DNA of 64,000 nucleotides from DLKC01 sp002478885. GTDB lineage: Bacteria; Bacteroidota; Bacteroidia; Chitinophagales; Chitinophagaceae. A model generated the notes under the pieces. The model did not search any database, was not told the DNA's origin, and worked only from the letters and a program-made list of their open reading frames with translations. A program made the translations under genes and the position numbers. The DNA lies in assembly GCA_046329585.1 (NCBI GenBank), contig JAXLUI010000001.1, positions 1,798,001 through 1,862,000 of the forward strand. The letters run 5' to 3'. Positions 8,839 through 16,807 of this stretch are shown here, in pieces (within the stretch, counting starts at the first letter, position 1; every line of letters begins with the position of its first letter).

Positions 8839-10503
8839 TTATTCCTTTCGGCTAATTTCAGCCACTTCCATTTTTGTAACAGCACTGTTACGTGTTGACG
8901 GATTTAAAAAACTGCCTGTCAACATGCTTATCCTGAAATAATCAAAGTGCTTTAATGACTTTACAACAAACCCGGATTGCGCAAGGCTGTCGCTGTCGGT
9001 TTTGTTCATATAAACAATCATAGAGCCTTCGGTAATTATATGTTTATGCATATCGGCGGTGTCGTAAATCCAGGTTGGTTCGCCGGCTGAGTAAAACTCG
9101 AACGCATGCGAAAATTCTTTGTACATGGCCAGTTTACCTGGCACGCCATTTTGTTTTATCCATTCCGCTGCCTGCATGCCAGATTGGTATTTGAACAGCA
9201 TCGGGTAAAAGAAAAAATTGAGAAAAGGATACAACAAAAAGCCGAATGCATATGCCATAAAAAAGCTATTCAACAGAGATGCTTTGCTCCAGAAAAAAAT
9301 TGCGATGATCAACACAATACCTGCAAGTATTATACATAAATAGGTTAGGCTTGTTTGTGTAAACACCGCCAACATAACTACCAGAACAGCTCCAACAAAT
9401 AAAAGAACAAGCAAAATAATATGCACAATTTTTTTCAGTCGTGCGTTAACCGACGCGTACACACTGAGCAGGTAATCTGCCGCGATAATCGCACACTGCG
9501 GAAAAAAAATGATGATATAGTGAGGCAATTGAAAACTGGATAAGGAGAACAGGATAAATGTTAGGCCCGCACTACCATAAATAATCCAGCGCTCTTTGCC
9601 TGTGTTTTGTTTACGCTCTCTAATCAATTTAAAAATGGCCATGTAAAAAAATAAAGACCAGGGTAAAAATGCCCAAAGCATTGTATGCAAAAAGAAGCTG
9701 GGATCACCGCTACCTTTGATAGGCCCGGTATTGAAGAAACGCCCAAACTGACTATCCCAGAAAAAAAATTTAACCCCCGAAACACCCGTTTGACCAAATA
9801 CCATTTTTTCAGGGTGCGCATCAAATTGGGCATACAAACAATACAACTCCGGCAGAATAAAAATACCAGTCAGCGCAACAAGTATATACCAGCGAAGGTT
9901 CACAAACTCTTTCCATTGTTTTGTAACAATCCAGTAAATCACAAAACCACCGCCAATGGTAAGCAGGGCGAAAATGCCTTTGGTCATTACTGCGCAGCCA
10001 GCAAAGAAAGCCGCAGCCAACAGAAATTGCCATTTTCTTTCTTTATATTCTCTGTAGAAATAATAAATACTTGCTATGGTAAGTGTTGTAAGATAAGGTT
10101 CTGCACGCACATCGAAATTGGCGATAACAGTGTGCAGCGCAACAAGGTAAACAAGAACGGCTGCCTGCGCCGTTTCTTTATTGTACATTCTTAAAGCGAG
10201 AAGATAAGTAAATCGCAACCCGATGAGCCAAAATACAAAACCCGGGAACTTATAGGCAAAGGAATTAATACCAAATGCCTTATAGCTCGCAGCAGTTACC
10301 CAAAATGGGAAATGTGGCTTATCAAGCCAATCGTGATTGTCGCCAAACAAGTTTATCCAATCGTTGGTTAGCGCCATGTGCTTGGCAATTGTTGCATACA
10401 AAGTTCCATCGGGCTCGAGTATAGGATTTGTCAAACCTGTCGCGTTCAGCACTATGCCTATCAAAACCAACAATGGAAAATACTTTTGCAGCTTATTATT
10501 CAT
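8839..10503 (-). CDS. Glycosyltransferase family 39 (ArnT/PMT-like) membrane protein
   Basis: The 554-residue product has a hydrophobic N-terminal helix (YFPLLVLIGIVLNATGL) followed by a periplasmic loop with EPDGTLYATIAKHMA, the position of the catalytic acidic residue in GT39 and ArnT enzymes. FDVRAEPYLTTL follows, where RAEP is a strong ArnT-like motif. About ten to twelve membrane helices follow, then a soluble C-terminal tail. Members transfer a sugar from a polyprenyl phosphate donor to lipid A or proteins at the periplasmic face of the inner membrane. The first acidic motif reads PDG rather than the more usual PDE, but Asp is retained. Acceptor and sugar are not inferable. It starts at the ATG at 10503. 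Confidence 0.88.
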   Translation of the reverse strand: MNNKLQKYFPLLVLIGIVLNATGLTNPILEPDGTLYATIAKHMALTNDWINLFGDNHDWLDKPHFPFWVTAASYKAFGINSFAYKFPGFVFWLIGLRFTYLLALRMYNKETAQAAVLVYLVALHTVIANFDVRAEPYLTTLTIASIYYFYREYKERKWQFLLAAAFFAGCAVMTKGIFALLTIGGGFVIYWIVTKQWKEFVNLRWYILVALTGIFILPELYCLYAQFDAHPEKMVFGQTGVSGVKFFFWDSQFGRFFNTGPIKGSGDPSFFLHTMLWAFLPWSLFFYMAIFKLIRERKQNTGKERWIIYGSAGLTFILFSLSSFQLPHYIIIFFPQCAIIAADYLLSVYASVNARLKKIVHIILLVLLFVGAVLVVMLAVFTQTSLTYLCIILAGIVLIIAIFFWSKASLLNSFFMAYAFGFLLYPFLNFFFYPMLFKYQSGMQAAEWIKQNGVPGKLAMYKEFSHAFEFYSAGEPTWIYDTADMHKHIITEGSMIVYMNKTDSDSLAQSGFVVKSLKHFDYFRISMLTGSFLNPSTRNSAVTKMEVAEISRKE

Positions 10504-10821
10504 AGGGTAAAGTTGTTATTTTTTTGGTGCTTTAAAAATACATTTTCAAACCTCGCTATTTGCGTCCCACGGGCTACCTGCAAATAAAACATATGCCCTA
10601 TTTACTACCGGGGAACTAATACAGGTCATAATTAATCCGGCCATTTCAGTGTTCCTTTGTGCCGTTTTTAGCAACTAATGTTTGTTAGAATGTGAATACT
10701 TATGGTTAACTTCTGCCGAAAAATGCTAAATTTTATAACACCAGTATTAAGTAATTATTATCATTTTACTAAGTCCGGTAATTAGTTCTACCATATTGTA
10801 GTTTTATAAAAATGCCAGTCT
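10504..10821. other. Divergent intergenic region
   Basis: AT-rich gap of 318 bases between the GT39 gene and the orphan gene. A weak TTTGCGTCCCAC near 10557-10570 may be a decayed repeat arm. No clear TAnnTTTG promoter box or structured RNA was found. Confidence 0.4.
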
Positions 10822-11361
10822 ATGAGCTATATTTTACGCAACAATGAATTCGGAGAAAGAAAACAGCTCTTGGTAGATTTATGGCACTTTAGCCGCAAAG
10901 AGTTTTCGATGGTTTATGATGTACCCTTGCATTCGGCAAGGCTTGAAAGCAATGAAATCCGTAGGGTTTTTATGGTTTACCGCGAAGGGAAACGACAATT
11001 GAAAACACTTTTCAAAAATGAATATGGGTTCGATATCGGCGTTATCGATCCGTTGAAAAGCGAAGAACAATATGGCAGCATAGAATTATTCGGCGATCTT
11101 TTTTACTACAACCTCGATTGTCTTATAGAAAAAAAGTTAACCATATACAAAACACCGGGGGCAGGTGCACTTATTACAACCATACTCGATCTCAGCTCGG
11201 GTTCAATTATCGGCAGTAAAAACCCAACACAACTCCCTGAAGACTTTTTTCATTCCATGCTGTTCGGGCTTTGCTGGTTTATACAAATACCGGCGGAAAA
11301 TTCCGAAAACATAGTCAGGTGTTCGTTTTTTCACAGCGACCATTCAGGCAGAAGGTTATAA
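10822..11361 (+). CDS. Uncharacterised 179-residue protein
   Basis: I do not recognise this protein. It has no signal peptide or membrane helix and a mixed alpha/beta composition. Segments such as RKEFSMVYDVPLHSARLE, RQLKTLFKNEYGFDIGVIDPL and LTIYKTPGAGALITTILDL look like a folded soluble domain. It stands alone, with a 318-base gap upstream and a convergent hairpin plus repeat arm downstream. The ATG at 10822 is the only reasonable start. Bacteroidota often carry such lineage-restricted single genes. A cytoplasmic role is likely from the absence of targeting signals, but nothing more can be said. Confidence 0.7.
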   Translation: MSYILRNNEFGERKQLLVDLWHFSRKEFSMVYDVPLHSARLESNEIRRVFMVYREGKRQLKTLFKNEYGFDIGVIDPLKSEEQYGSIELFGDLFYYNLDCLIEKKLTIYKTPGAGALITTILDLSSGSIIGSKNPTQLPEDFFHSMLFGLCWFIQIPAENSENIVRCSFFHSDHSGRRL

Positions 11362-11398
11362 AAGTTGGTTCATCATTATATATATAGAGTAGAAATTT

Positions 11399-11428
11399 TA
11401 AAGCCGGGTTTTATGACCCCGGCTTTCG
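11399..11428. terminator. Bidirectional hairpin between convergent genes
   Basis: AAAGCCGGG and CCCGGCTTT pair around a short loop between the orphan gene (ends 11361) and ruvB (ends 11494). The CCGGGCTT-type sequence also matches the outer segment of the repeat family, whose A arm follows at 11447. Confidence 0.65.
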
Positions 11429-11446
11429 TATCTTACTCAAGCATTT

Positions 11447-11466
11447 ATTGCGTCGCACACCGCAAC
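11447..11466 (+). repeat. Solitary type A repeat arm
   Basis: ATTGCGTCGCACACCGCAAC carries the exact TTGCGTCGCAC core with a drifted CTTGTAC half. It lies in the convergent gap before the ruvB stop codon. Confidence 0.7.
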
Positions 11467-11493
11467 GCATAGCGCACTATTCAACAAATCCGT

Positions 11494-12528
11494 TTAGGAA
11501 AACAGTGTGCCGGGCACTGCATTGCTGCCCGGTTTTTTACCCATGTGCTCATAAGCTTTCATTGTCACTTCCCTGCCTCTGGGAGTGCGCTGTATAAAGC
11601 CTTCCTGTATAAGAAAAGGTTCATACACCTCCTCCAATGTTCCAGGCTCTTCACCTACTGCTGTTGCAATAGTAGTTATGCCAACCGGCCCCCCTTTAAA
11701 TTTCTCAATTATAGTGGAGAGAATACGGTTGTCCATTTCGTCAAGTCCATGCTCGTCTACATTTAATGCACGTAAGGCGTGTTGTGTTATGCCAAAATCG
11801 ATTGCGCCGTCGTTTAACACCTGGGCAAAATCACGAACACGGCGAAGCAGCCCATTTGCAATACGTGGTGTACCGCGGCTGCGTCTGGCAATTTCAAAAG
11901 AAGCTTCTGACGATATTGATGTATTTAAAATGCCCGCGCTTCGCTCTATGATTTTTTTGAGCACATCGGCATTATAGTATTCCAGTCGCGACTTAATGCC
12001 AAATCTCGAAAGCAGCGGAGCAGTTAGCAGCCCGCTTCTTGTTGTTGCTCCAACCAACGTAAAAGGATTCAGGTTTATTTGTATGCTTCTCGCATTAGGT
12101 CCGCTGTCGATCATGATATCAATACGAAAATCTTCCATAGCCGCATACAGGTATTCCTCCACCACCGTACTTAAGCGATGTATCTCATCAATGAATAAGA
12201 CATCATTCGGTTGAAGATTGGTAAGTAACCCCGCAAGATCTCCCGGCTTCTCAATAACAGGCCCACTTGTTTCTCGAATATTAACCCCAAGCTCATTTGC
12301 CACTATGCGCGACAACGTGGTTTTCCCCAAACCTGGAGGTCCATGAAACAAAATATGGTCGAGCGCCTCGCCACGCATTTTTGCCGCTTTAATAAAAATC
12401 ACAAGGTTCTCTATCAATTGTGGTTGCCCAGAAAATTCGTCTATCTCTTTAGGTCTAATTGAATTTTCATACTCTTTTTCTGTCGCATTCAGCTCTGACT
12501 TTTCGGTATGTAAGTTGGGATTACTCAT
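11494..12528 (-). CDS. ruvB: Holliday junction branch migration DNA helicase RuvB
   Basis: RuvB is the AAA+ motor that drives branch migration of Holliday junctions with RuvA. The 344-residue length is normal. Visible are [11 protein letters not shown] at the start of the core, the Walker [12 protein letters not shown] (about residue 64), the Walker [12 protein letters not shown] (about 115), sensor-1 [18 protein letters not shown] (about 160), and the winged-helix C-terminus with RTPRGREVT that contacts DNA. The N-terminal tail is slightly longer than in E. coli. The gene stands alone; ruvA and ruvC are not in the window. The divergent MarR gene lies 172 bases away with a repeat arm between. 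Confidence 0.97.
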   Translation of the reverse strand: MSNPNLHTEKSELNATEKEYENSIRPKEIDEFSGQPQLIENLVIFIKAAKMRGEALDHILFHGPPGLGKTTLSRIVANELGVNIRETSGPVIEKPGDLAGLLTNLQPNDVLFIDEIHRLSTVVEEYLYAAMEDFRIDIMIDSGPNARSIQINLNPFTLVGATTRSGLLTAPLLSRFGIKSRLEYYNADVLKKIIERSAGILNTSISSEASFEIARRSRGTPRIANGLLRRVRDFAQVLNDGAIDFGITQHALRALNVDEHGLDEMDNRILSTIIEKFKGGPVGITTIATAVGEEPGTLEEVYEPFLIQEGFIQRTPRGREVTMKAYEHMGKKPGSNAVPGTLFS

Positions 12529-12567
12529 GCATCGTACTTAATTCTCCTGCAATATAATTATAATTAT

Positions 12568-12618
12568 GAGCCCGGCTCAGGTACAGATAGCTTCATCGTT
12601 GCGTCGCACAGCGTGTAC
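12568..12618 (+). repeat. Solitary type A repeat arm with outer segment
   Basis: GAGCCCGGCT at 12568 is followed by GCTTCATC and the core GTTGCGTCGCAC at 12598. The distal half reads AGCGTGTAC, one base longer than consensus. It lies between the divergent ruvB and MarR genes, upstream of the MarR promoter. Confidence 0.75.
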
Positions 12619-12656
12619 TCTGCAGCTTCCGGCAGCGGTTGAATATTTTTTTAAAA

Positions 12657-12692
12657 TTATTTGTACATACAAATAAAACTCTTTTATATTTG
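12657..12692 (+). promoter_or_regulatory. MarR gene promoter with palindromic operator
   Basis: TTATTTGTA-CA-TACAAATAA (12657-12676) is a palindrome with perfect 9-base arms. Its left arm contains TTTG at 12660-12663, which fits a Bacteroidota -33 box. TATATTTG at 12685-12692 fits the -7 box TAnnTTTG, 21 bases downstream. The operator would cover the -33 element, as expected for autorepression. Confidence 0.7.
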
Positions 12693-12700
12693 CACCGTGA

Positions 12701-13129
12701 ATGAAAACATCAGAAAGTAGATATAACCAATGCCTTTATTTTTCTTCGGCCGCTTTTGCACGCAAAATTGAAAAGCTGGCGGTGGACAGCTGGAAGCCGG
12801 TGGGCCTGGCACCCAGCCACGGCTACTTGCTGATGAATGTGCTCGACGAGCCCGGCATTCAACCTGGTGCGCTGGCAGATCAACTACAGCTACAGCCCAG
12901 CACAATTACACGTTTAATTGAAAAGTTGGAAGAAAAAAAATTAGTAGTCCGCACAACGGAAGGAAAGCTGACCAATGTATATCCAACCCCGAAAGCCAAA
13001 GAATTACATCCTAGACTTAAAGAATGCGTCGCTGATTTTTATTCATCTTATTCTGCGGCTTTGGGTAAAGAGGAGAGTTACAGGCTAGTACAAAGCATGA
13101 ATAAACTGGCCGATAAAATAGAGAAATAA
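12701..13129 (+). CDS. MarR-family transcriptional regulator
   Basis: The 142-residue protein has the MarR winged-helix layout. Helix 1 is followed by GYLLMNVLDEPGIQPGALADQL, then the recognition helix LQPSTITRLIEKLEEKKLV, and a wing with RTTEGKLTNVYPT. The dimerising helices are at both ends. MarR dimers repress by binding palindromes and release on binding small phenolic or oxidising ligands. The gene has a palindrome over its own -33 box, and a related 24-base palindrome follows its stop codon before the NmrA gene. It is therefore probably both autoregulatory and the regulator of that oxidoreductase. The inducer is unknown. Confidence 0.93.
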   Translation: MKTSESRYNQCLYFSSAAFARKIEKLAVDSWKPVGLAPSHGYLLMNVLDEPGIQPGALADQLQLQPSTITRLIEKLEEKKLVVRTTEGKLTNVYPTPKAKELHPRLKECVADFYSSYSAALGKEESYRLVQSMNKLADKIEK

Positions 13130-13141
13130 ATTTTTTTACTT

Positions 13142-13165
13142 TTTTGTTTGTATATACAAACAAAA
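13142..13165 (+). promoter_or_regulatory. Perfect 24-base palindrome, probable MarR operator for the NmrA gene
   Basis: TTTGTTTGTATATACAAACAAA at its centre is perfectly self-complementary, extended by one T-A pair on each side. It shares TTTGTA and TACAAA half-sites with the palindrome at 12657-12676. It lies 12 bases after the MarR stop and 94 bases before the NmrA start. Confidence 0.75.
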
Positions 13166-13184
13166 CAATGCAACTGTTGTTACA

Positions 13185-13204
13185 GCACAAGAGTGCGACG
13201 CAAG
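13185..13204 (-). repeat. Solitary type A repeat arm
   Basis: GCACAAGAGTGCGACGCAAG, near-consensus on the minus strand. It sits between the MarR operator and the NmrA start, so it would lie in the 5' leader of the NmrA transcript. Confidence 0.8.
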
Positions 13205-13259
13205 CAAAGCTTGATTGAAATACAAAAGCTGGAAACTAAAAATTTAAAAAATACAAAAC

Positions 13260-14159
13260 ATGAACTACACAATCACCGGATCACTTGGCAACATCAGCAA
13301 ACCAATAGCAGAAGCTTTGGTCAAAGCAGGCCACCAGGTAACAGTCATTACATCAAAACGGGAGAACGCAGCCGCGATTGAGGCAATTGGTGCCAAAGCT
13401 GCAGTTGGCTCTGTAGAAGACGTTGCGTTTCTTACAAACGCATTCGCAGGCGCGGATGCAGTTTACACGATGGTTCCACCAAAATGGGATTCAAGCGAAT
13501 GGAAAAAATGGATTGGAAGCATCGGCGAAAATTATGCAGTGGCAATAGAAGCCAACGGCATACAATATGTGGTAAACCTAAGCAGCATCGGCGCTGACAA
13601 AGCGGATGGTGTTGGGCCTGTAAGTGGTTTACACCTCGCCGAAAAAGCATTGAACAAACTATCGAGTGTGAATGTGCTTCACCTGCGGCCTGGCTATTTT
13701 TATCAAAACCAATTGGCAAATATTGCCATGATCAACCACATGGGGATTAACGGTGGCAACTTCGGTGACTCAAATATTGTGCTCGTTCACCCGGCCGACA
13801 TAGCAGAAGTTGCTGTCGATGCATTACTGGGCCTTTCTTTTAGTGGCCACAATGTTAAGTACATAGCCGGTGATGAAAAAAATGGCGCTGAAATATCGGC
13901 GGCCTTAGGAACTGCCATCGGCAAACCACAATTACCATGGATTGTTTTCTCAGATGACCAAAACCTGCAAGGTGCAATACTGGCTGGACTTCCGGAAGAG
14001 GTGGCGAAAAATTATACCGAAATGGGTGCAGCAATGAGAACTGGTTATATGTTCGAAGATTATTACAAAAACAGACCAGCTTTAAGCAAAATAAAACTCG
14101 CAGATTTCGCCAGCGAATTTGCCGAGGTATTTAATGCAACCGCCGTTGCTAACCATTAA
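13260..14159 (+). CDS. NmrA-like NAD(P)-binding oxidoreductase
   Basis: The 299-residue protein begins MNYTITGSLGNISKPIAEALV, a Rossmann nucleotide-binding start in which the usual GxxGxxG is slightly altered (GSLGNIS). Other landmarks are VVNLSSIGADKADG, VLHLRPGYFYQNQLANI and VLVHPADIAEVAVDAL, all typical of the atypical SDR/NmrA family, which includes NAD(P)H-quinone oxidoreductase-like and redox-sensing proteins. The MarR gene and a matching operator directly upstream suggest induction by quinones, electrophiles or similar stress. This is inference from context; the substrate is not visible. It is a cytoplasmic protein with no membrane or signal sequence. Confidence 0.85.
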   Translation: MNYTITGSLGNISKPIAEALVKAGHQVTVITSKRENAAAIEAIGAKAAVGSVEDVAFLTNAFAGADAVYTMVPPKWDSSEWKKWIGSIGENYAVAIEANGIQYVVNLSSIGADKADGVGPVSGLHLAEKALNKLSSVNVLHLRPGYFYQNQLANIAMINHMGINGGNFGDSNIVLVHPADIAEVAVDALLGLSFSGHNVKYIAGDEKNGAEISAALGTAIGKPQLPWIVFSDDQNLQGAILAGLPEEVAKNYTEMGAAMRTGYMFEDYYKNRPALSKIKLADFASEFAEVFNATAVANH

Positions 14160-14306
14160 TATGTGCAACCAAATCACCAGCAACTAAATATAAAAAGAAT
14201 AACCATTAGAGCTCTTATGTAAGAATGGCAGGAAATAAATGTTGGTCAGCATTTTGCTAATACACTACCGCAGGTTGCTGTAGCAACGGCATTAATAAAA
14301 AGAATT

Positions 14307-14939
14307 ATGCAGGCAATGGTAAAACAAAATATCAAACTTAGAAAAAGCGTAGATCAATCCTATATTGATAGCGCCATGAGCTATGAAGAATACCGCAGGT
14401 TGATTGACGCATTTATCATCGTAGGTAAATCAACAGCTAAGAATGAATCTGAAAGCTTACTTGAATACAGTAAATTGAATGTGGTGCGCATGAACAGGCT
14501 CGACAAGTCGATTGAAATTAATCCCGAACTTTTAGCACTCATTCAAACGGTCCACACGCCTCAAACCTGGCTCGTGCTTACTGAAGGCTGGTGCGGCGAT
14601 GCAGCGCAGATTATCCCTCTGTTTCATAAACTTGAGCAACTCAATCCCAACATACAACTTCGCTTGTTGTTGCGTGATGAGCATCTCGGGTTGATGGACC
14701 AGTATCTTACCAATGGAAAAAGCCGTAGCATTCCAAAGCTTATTGCGCTCGATCATAACAATGAAGAGCTTTTCAATTTTGGCCCGAGGCCATCGGTATT
14801 GCAGGAAATGTTTCATCACATGAAAGCAAACGCTGTGGCCGCAGAAGTTATAAAAGAAGAAACGCACAGGTGGTATGCGCATGATAAAACAATTACCACA
14901 CAAAAAGAAATACTGGCTTTGCTGAAAGACTTACTCTAG
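14307..14939 (+). CDS. Thioredoxin-fold protein with a single-cysteine WCGD motif
   Basis: The 210-residue product has an N-terminal helical region and a thioredoxin-like domain from about residue 85: TWLVLTEGWCGDAAQIIPLF, then LRLLLRDEHLGLMDQYLTNGKSRSIPKLIALD with the cis-proline region (SIPK). The active-site position reads WCGDA, so the second cysteine of CxxC is absent. This pattern is typical of a Bacteroidota and Firmicutes family whose members are annotated thioredoxin but cannot form an internal disulfide. There is no signal peptide, so it is cytoplasmic. An alternative ATG is at 14316. A clear terminator follows at 14961. Confidence 0.85.
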   Translation: MQAMVKQNIKLRKSVDQSYIDSAMSYEEYRRLIDAFIIVGKSTAKNESESLLEYSKLNVVRMNRLDKSIEINPELLALIQTVHTPQTWLVLTEGWCGDAAQIIPLFHKLEQLNPNIQLRLLLRDEHLGLMDQYLTNGKSRSIPKLIALDHNNEELFNFGPRPSVLQEMFHHMKANAVAAEVIKEETHRWYAHDKTITTQKEILALLKDLL

Positions 14940-14960
14940 GAATTTAAGGTTGGTTTTGTA

Positions 14961-14997
14961 AAAGAGCATTGGAATTACCGGTGCTCTTTTTTTCTTT
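14961..14997 (+). terminator. Terminator of the thioredoxin-fold gene
   Basis: AAAGAGCA and TGCTCTTT pair around a 13-base loop, followed by T residues, starting 22 bases after the stop codon at 14939. Confidence 0.85.
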
Positions 14998-15032
14998 AAG
15001 TACAAAAGAAATCTTTATGAACCCTTCGTCAG

Positions 15033-15213
15033 TTTTTCATGGCATCAGCTGTTGCGTCGCACTCTTGTGCCATTAGTCCGGAAGTCAGCAAAAATTGACA
15101 ACCCGAGAGGTATTTTGCTTTACTAAAGCGCCCTCGGTCTTTGGGTTTCTATGTTGCAGATCTCTGTGCTGCAGTACAAGAGAGTGACACAACGAAGATG
15201 CCATAGCAATCAA
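15033..15213. repeat. Interspersed repeat, complete A/B pair
   Basis: Type A arm GTTGCGTCGCACTCTTGTGC is at 15051-15070 with ATGGCATC outside it. The inverted B arm GTACAAGAGAGTGACACAAC is at 15174-15193, followed by GAAGATGCCAT. The inner distance is 103 bases. It is one of the clearest copies and fills the convergent gap between the thioredoxin-fold and DUF4038 genes. Confidence 0.92.
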
Positions 15214-15244
15214 AAGCTGGTTTAATAAAGATATGCCACACTTC

Positions 15245-16672
15245 TTAGCCCGTTATTTTTAGAGTGGTGAATAGCAGTACCCAGTCATTTTCTCCTGTAC
15301 TATTTTTTCCGGGCGGTGTAAATGATTGAACGCCGCGATTAAAGGATAGTGTTTCGGCCTGTATATATTTGCCATTGGTTGGATCAAACCAATATGCCTT
15401 ACATATCTTATTTACCATATTCATATTAACACTTACACTTCCATTGTGTGCAGGCGGGATATATACAACAAGCAACGACCCATCCTTTGTAGCCGCGGCA
15501 GAAACATACGCAGCGGATGTGTCAACATTATTTTCGTCAGCAATGATCTCTTGCATTCCATTTAACCCCGAAGGAATCAACTTCCACCACTCAATTGATC
15601 GGATAAATTTATTGAGGCGGTTCATGTCAAGCGCAGCCTGCGTGTTAAGATGCTGCTGCCACACTGGATCAATGAATTGCCACACATACCCGTTGCCTGA
15701 AATATAGCCACCGGTTGTACTTAACCATCCCCACCATTGAAAACGGCGGACTGGTTGCGTTGCATTGGGATTATAATTATTTCCATCGGGGCCTTCTTGG
15801 TCGTAAGGTTCTTCCAGGAGAAACGAAGGCCTTACTGGCCTGTGGGCATAAGCCTTACGTGCCACGTAAGGCACTGGAACTTTTAGTTCCCATGTATAAC
15901 TTCCGTTGAGTGTCATTTCACTTCCAAAGTCTACATTATCTGCGGCGTTTTGTCCACTGTATGATTCAGCGCTGTATTGCACAGACTGCTGCCTTTTTAC
16001 GCTTTTTAACCCTTTGATCAACGAGGCTTCTGCATTTTTTTGCTCAGTAGTAAACGTGCCCATATCTCCCAGTAACATCCATACAATATTCTTCCTTTTT
16101 TTATAGCGGTTCGCTATCCATTGGCCATATTGTTTTACACTCTCTGCTCCGTTTGCAACAAGTTCCTGCATCCAACCCTGATCGCCACCTGCATAGCGCA
16201 CATAACCTGGAAACATAAAAACAAGTATCCCCTTGATTTCGCAGTATGCCAGGAATTCATCAACATGTTTCCAGTAATTCTCGTTGGGAGTCAACAGATT
16301 GGGCGATTCGTTTTTAATATCGGTGTAAGTAAGTTCCCCATCCCAATCGGCACCATTCAGCCTTCGTAAAAAGGGGGCATCACCATTGGCGTCATACGGT
16401 GCGTGATTGCCCATTGGCCAATGCACAATTGCGGCCATCTCGATGGAATTGTAGCCATGCTCAATGGTATTGTAAAGAAATTTTTCATACCCGCTGTCAG
16501 ACTGTGTTATAATAAACCAGGCAGTGCGGCCAAGAATGGGAAAGGGCTTATTGGCCTGGTCAACCAAATAGCGTTTATCCTTACTTATTTTAAGAGGAAA
16601 GCGAACAGGATATTGCGCATACGCCGCAGCATTAAATATAAGAGCTGTAACAATTATAATATTCCTGTACAT
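15245..16672 (-). CDS. Secreted DUF4038 glycoside hydrolase (apiosidase-like)
   Basis: The ATG at 16672 starts MYRNIIIVTALIFNAAAYAQ, a signal peptide cleaved after AYA. A longer frame to 16759 would read into a repeat arm and is rejected. The mature protein matches the DUF4038 TIM barrel: RYLVDQANKPFPILGRTAW, YNSIEMAAIVHWP, YWKHVDEFLAYCEIKGILV, RKNIVWMLLGDMG and RPSFLLEEPYDQEG, where the glutamates are candidate catalytic residues. The C-terminal 90 residues (DGSLLVVYIPPAHNGSVSVNM, YWFDPTNGKY) fit the beta-sandwich domain that follows DUF4038. Characterised relatives cleave apiose or related sugars from plant polysaccharide; the substrate here is unproven. It would act in the periplasm or at the surface. 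Confidence 0.88.
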   Translation of the reverse strand: MYRNIIIVTALIFNAAAYAQYPVRFPLKISKDKRYLVDQANKPFPILGRTAWFIITQSDSGYEKFLYNTIEHGYNSIEMAAIVHWPMGNHAPYDANGDAPFLRRLNGADWDGELTYTDIKNESPNLLTPNENYWKHVDEFLAYCEIKGILVFMFPGYVRYAGGDQGWMQELVANGAESVKQYGQWIANRYKKRKNIVWMLLGDMGTFTTEQKNAEASLIKGLKSVKRQQSVQYSAESYSGQNAADNVDFGSEMTLNGSYTWELKVPVPYVARKAYAHRPVRPSFLLEEPYDQEGPDGNNYNPNATQPVRRFQWWGWLSTTGGYISGNGYVWQFIDPVWQQHLNTQAALDMNRLNKFIRSIEWWKLIPSGLNGMQEIIADENNVDTSAAYVSAAATKDGSLLVVYIPPAHNGSVSVNMNMVNKICKAYWFDPTNGKYIQAETLSFNRGVQSFTPPGKNSTGENDWVLLFTTLKITG

Positions 16673-16753
16673 AGTGGGATGAATTGTTATTGAGGCACGC
16701 ACAGGCGATGCGATTTCGAATATAAGAATAATAGCCGCACAGCATTGAAGAAC

Positions 16754-16773
16754 GTACAAGACTGCGACGCAAC
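16754..16773 (-). repeat. Solitary type A repeat arm
   Basis: GTACAAGACTGCGACGCAAC, followed by GGATGATGCCAT, lies between the DUF4038 start and the mutL stop codon. Confidence 0.85.
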
Positions 16774-16807
16774 GGATGATGCCATAAAAACAGAAGCAAG
16801 GAACAAA

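Noticed and set aside
10557..10570. TTTGCGTCCCAC as a repeat arm
   Set aside because: Only part of the core matches, with one substitution inside it and no recognisable outer half. It was left out of the count.
15245..16759. Longer start of the DUF4038 gene at 16759
   Set aside because: The extension is translated from a repeat arm, and the ATG at 16672 gives a clean signal peptide.
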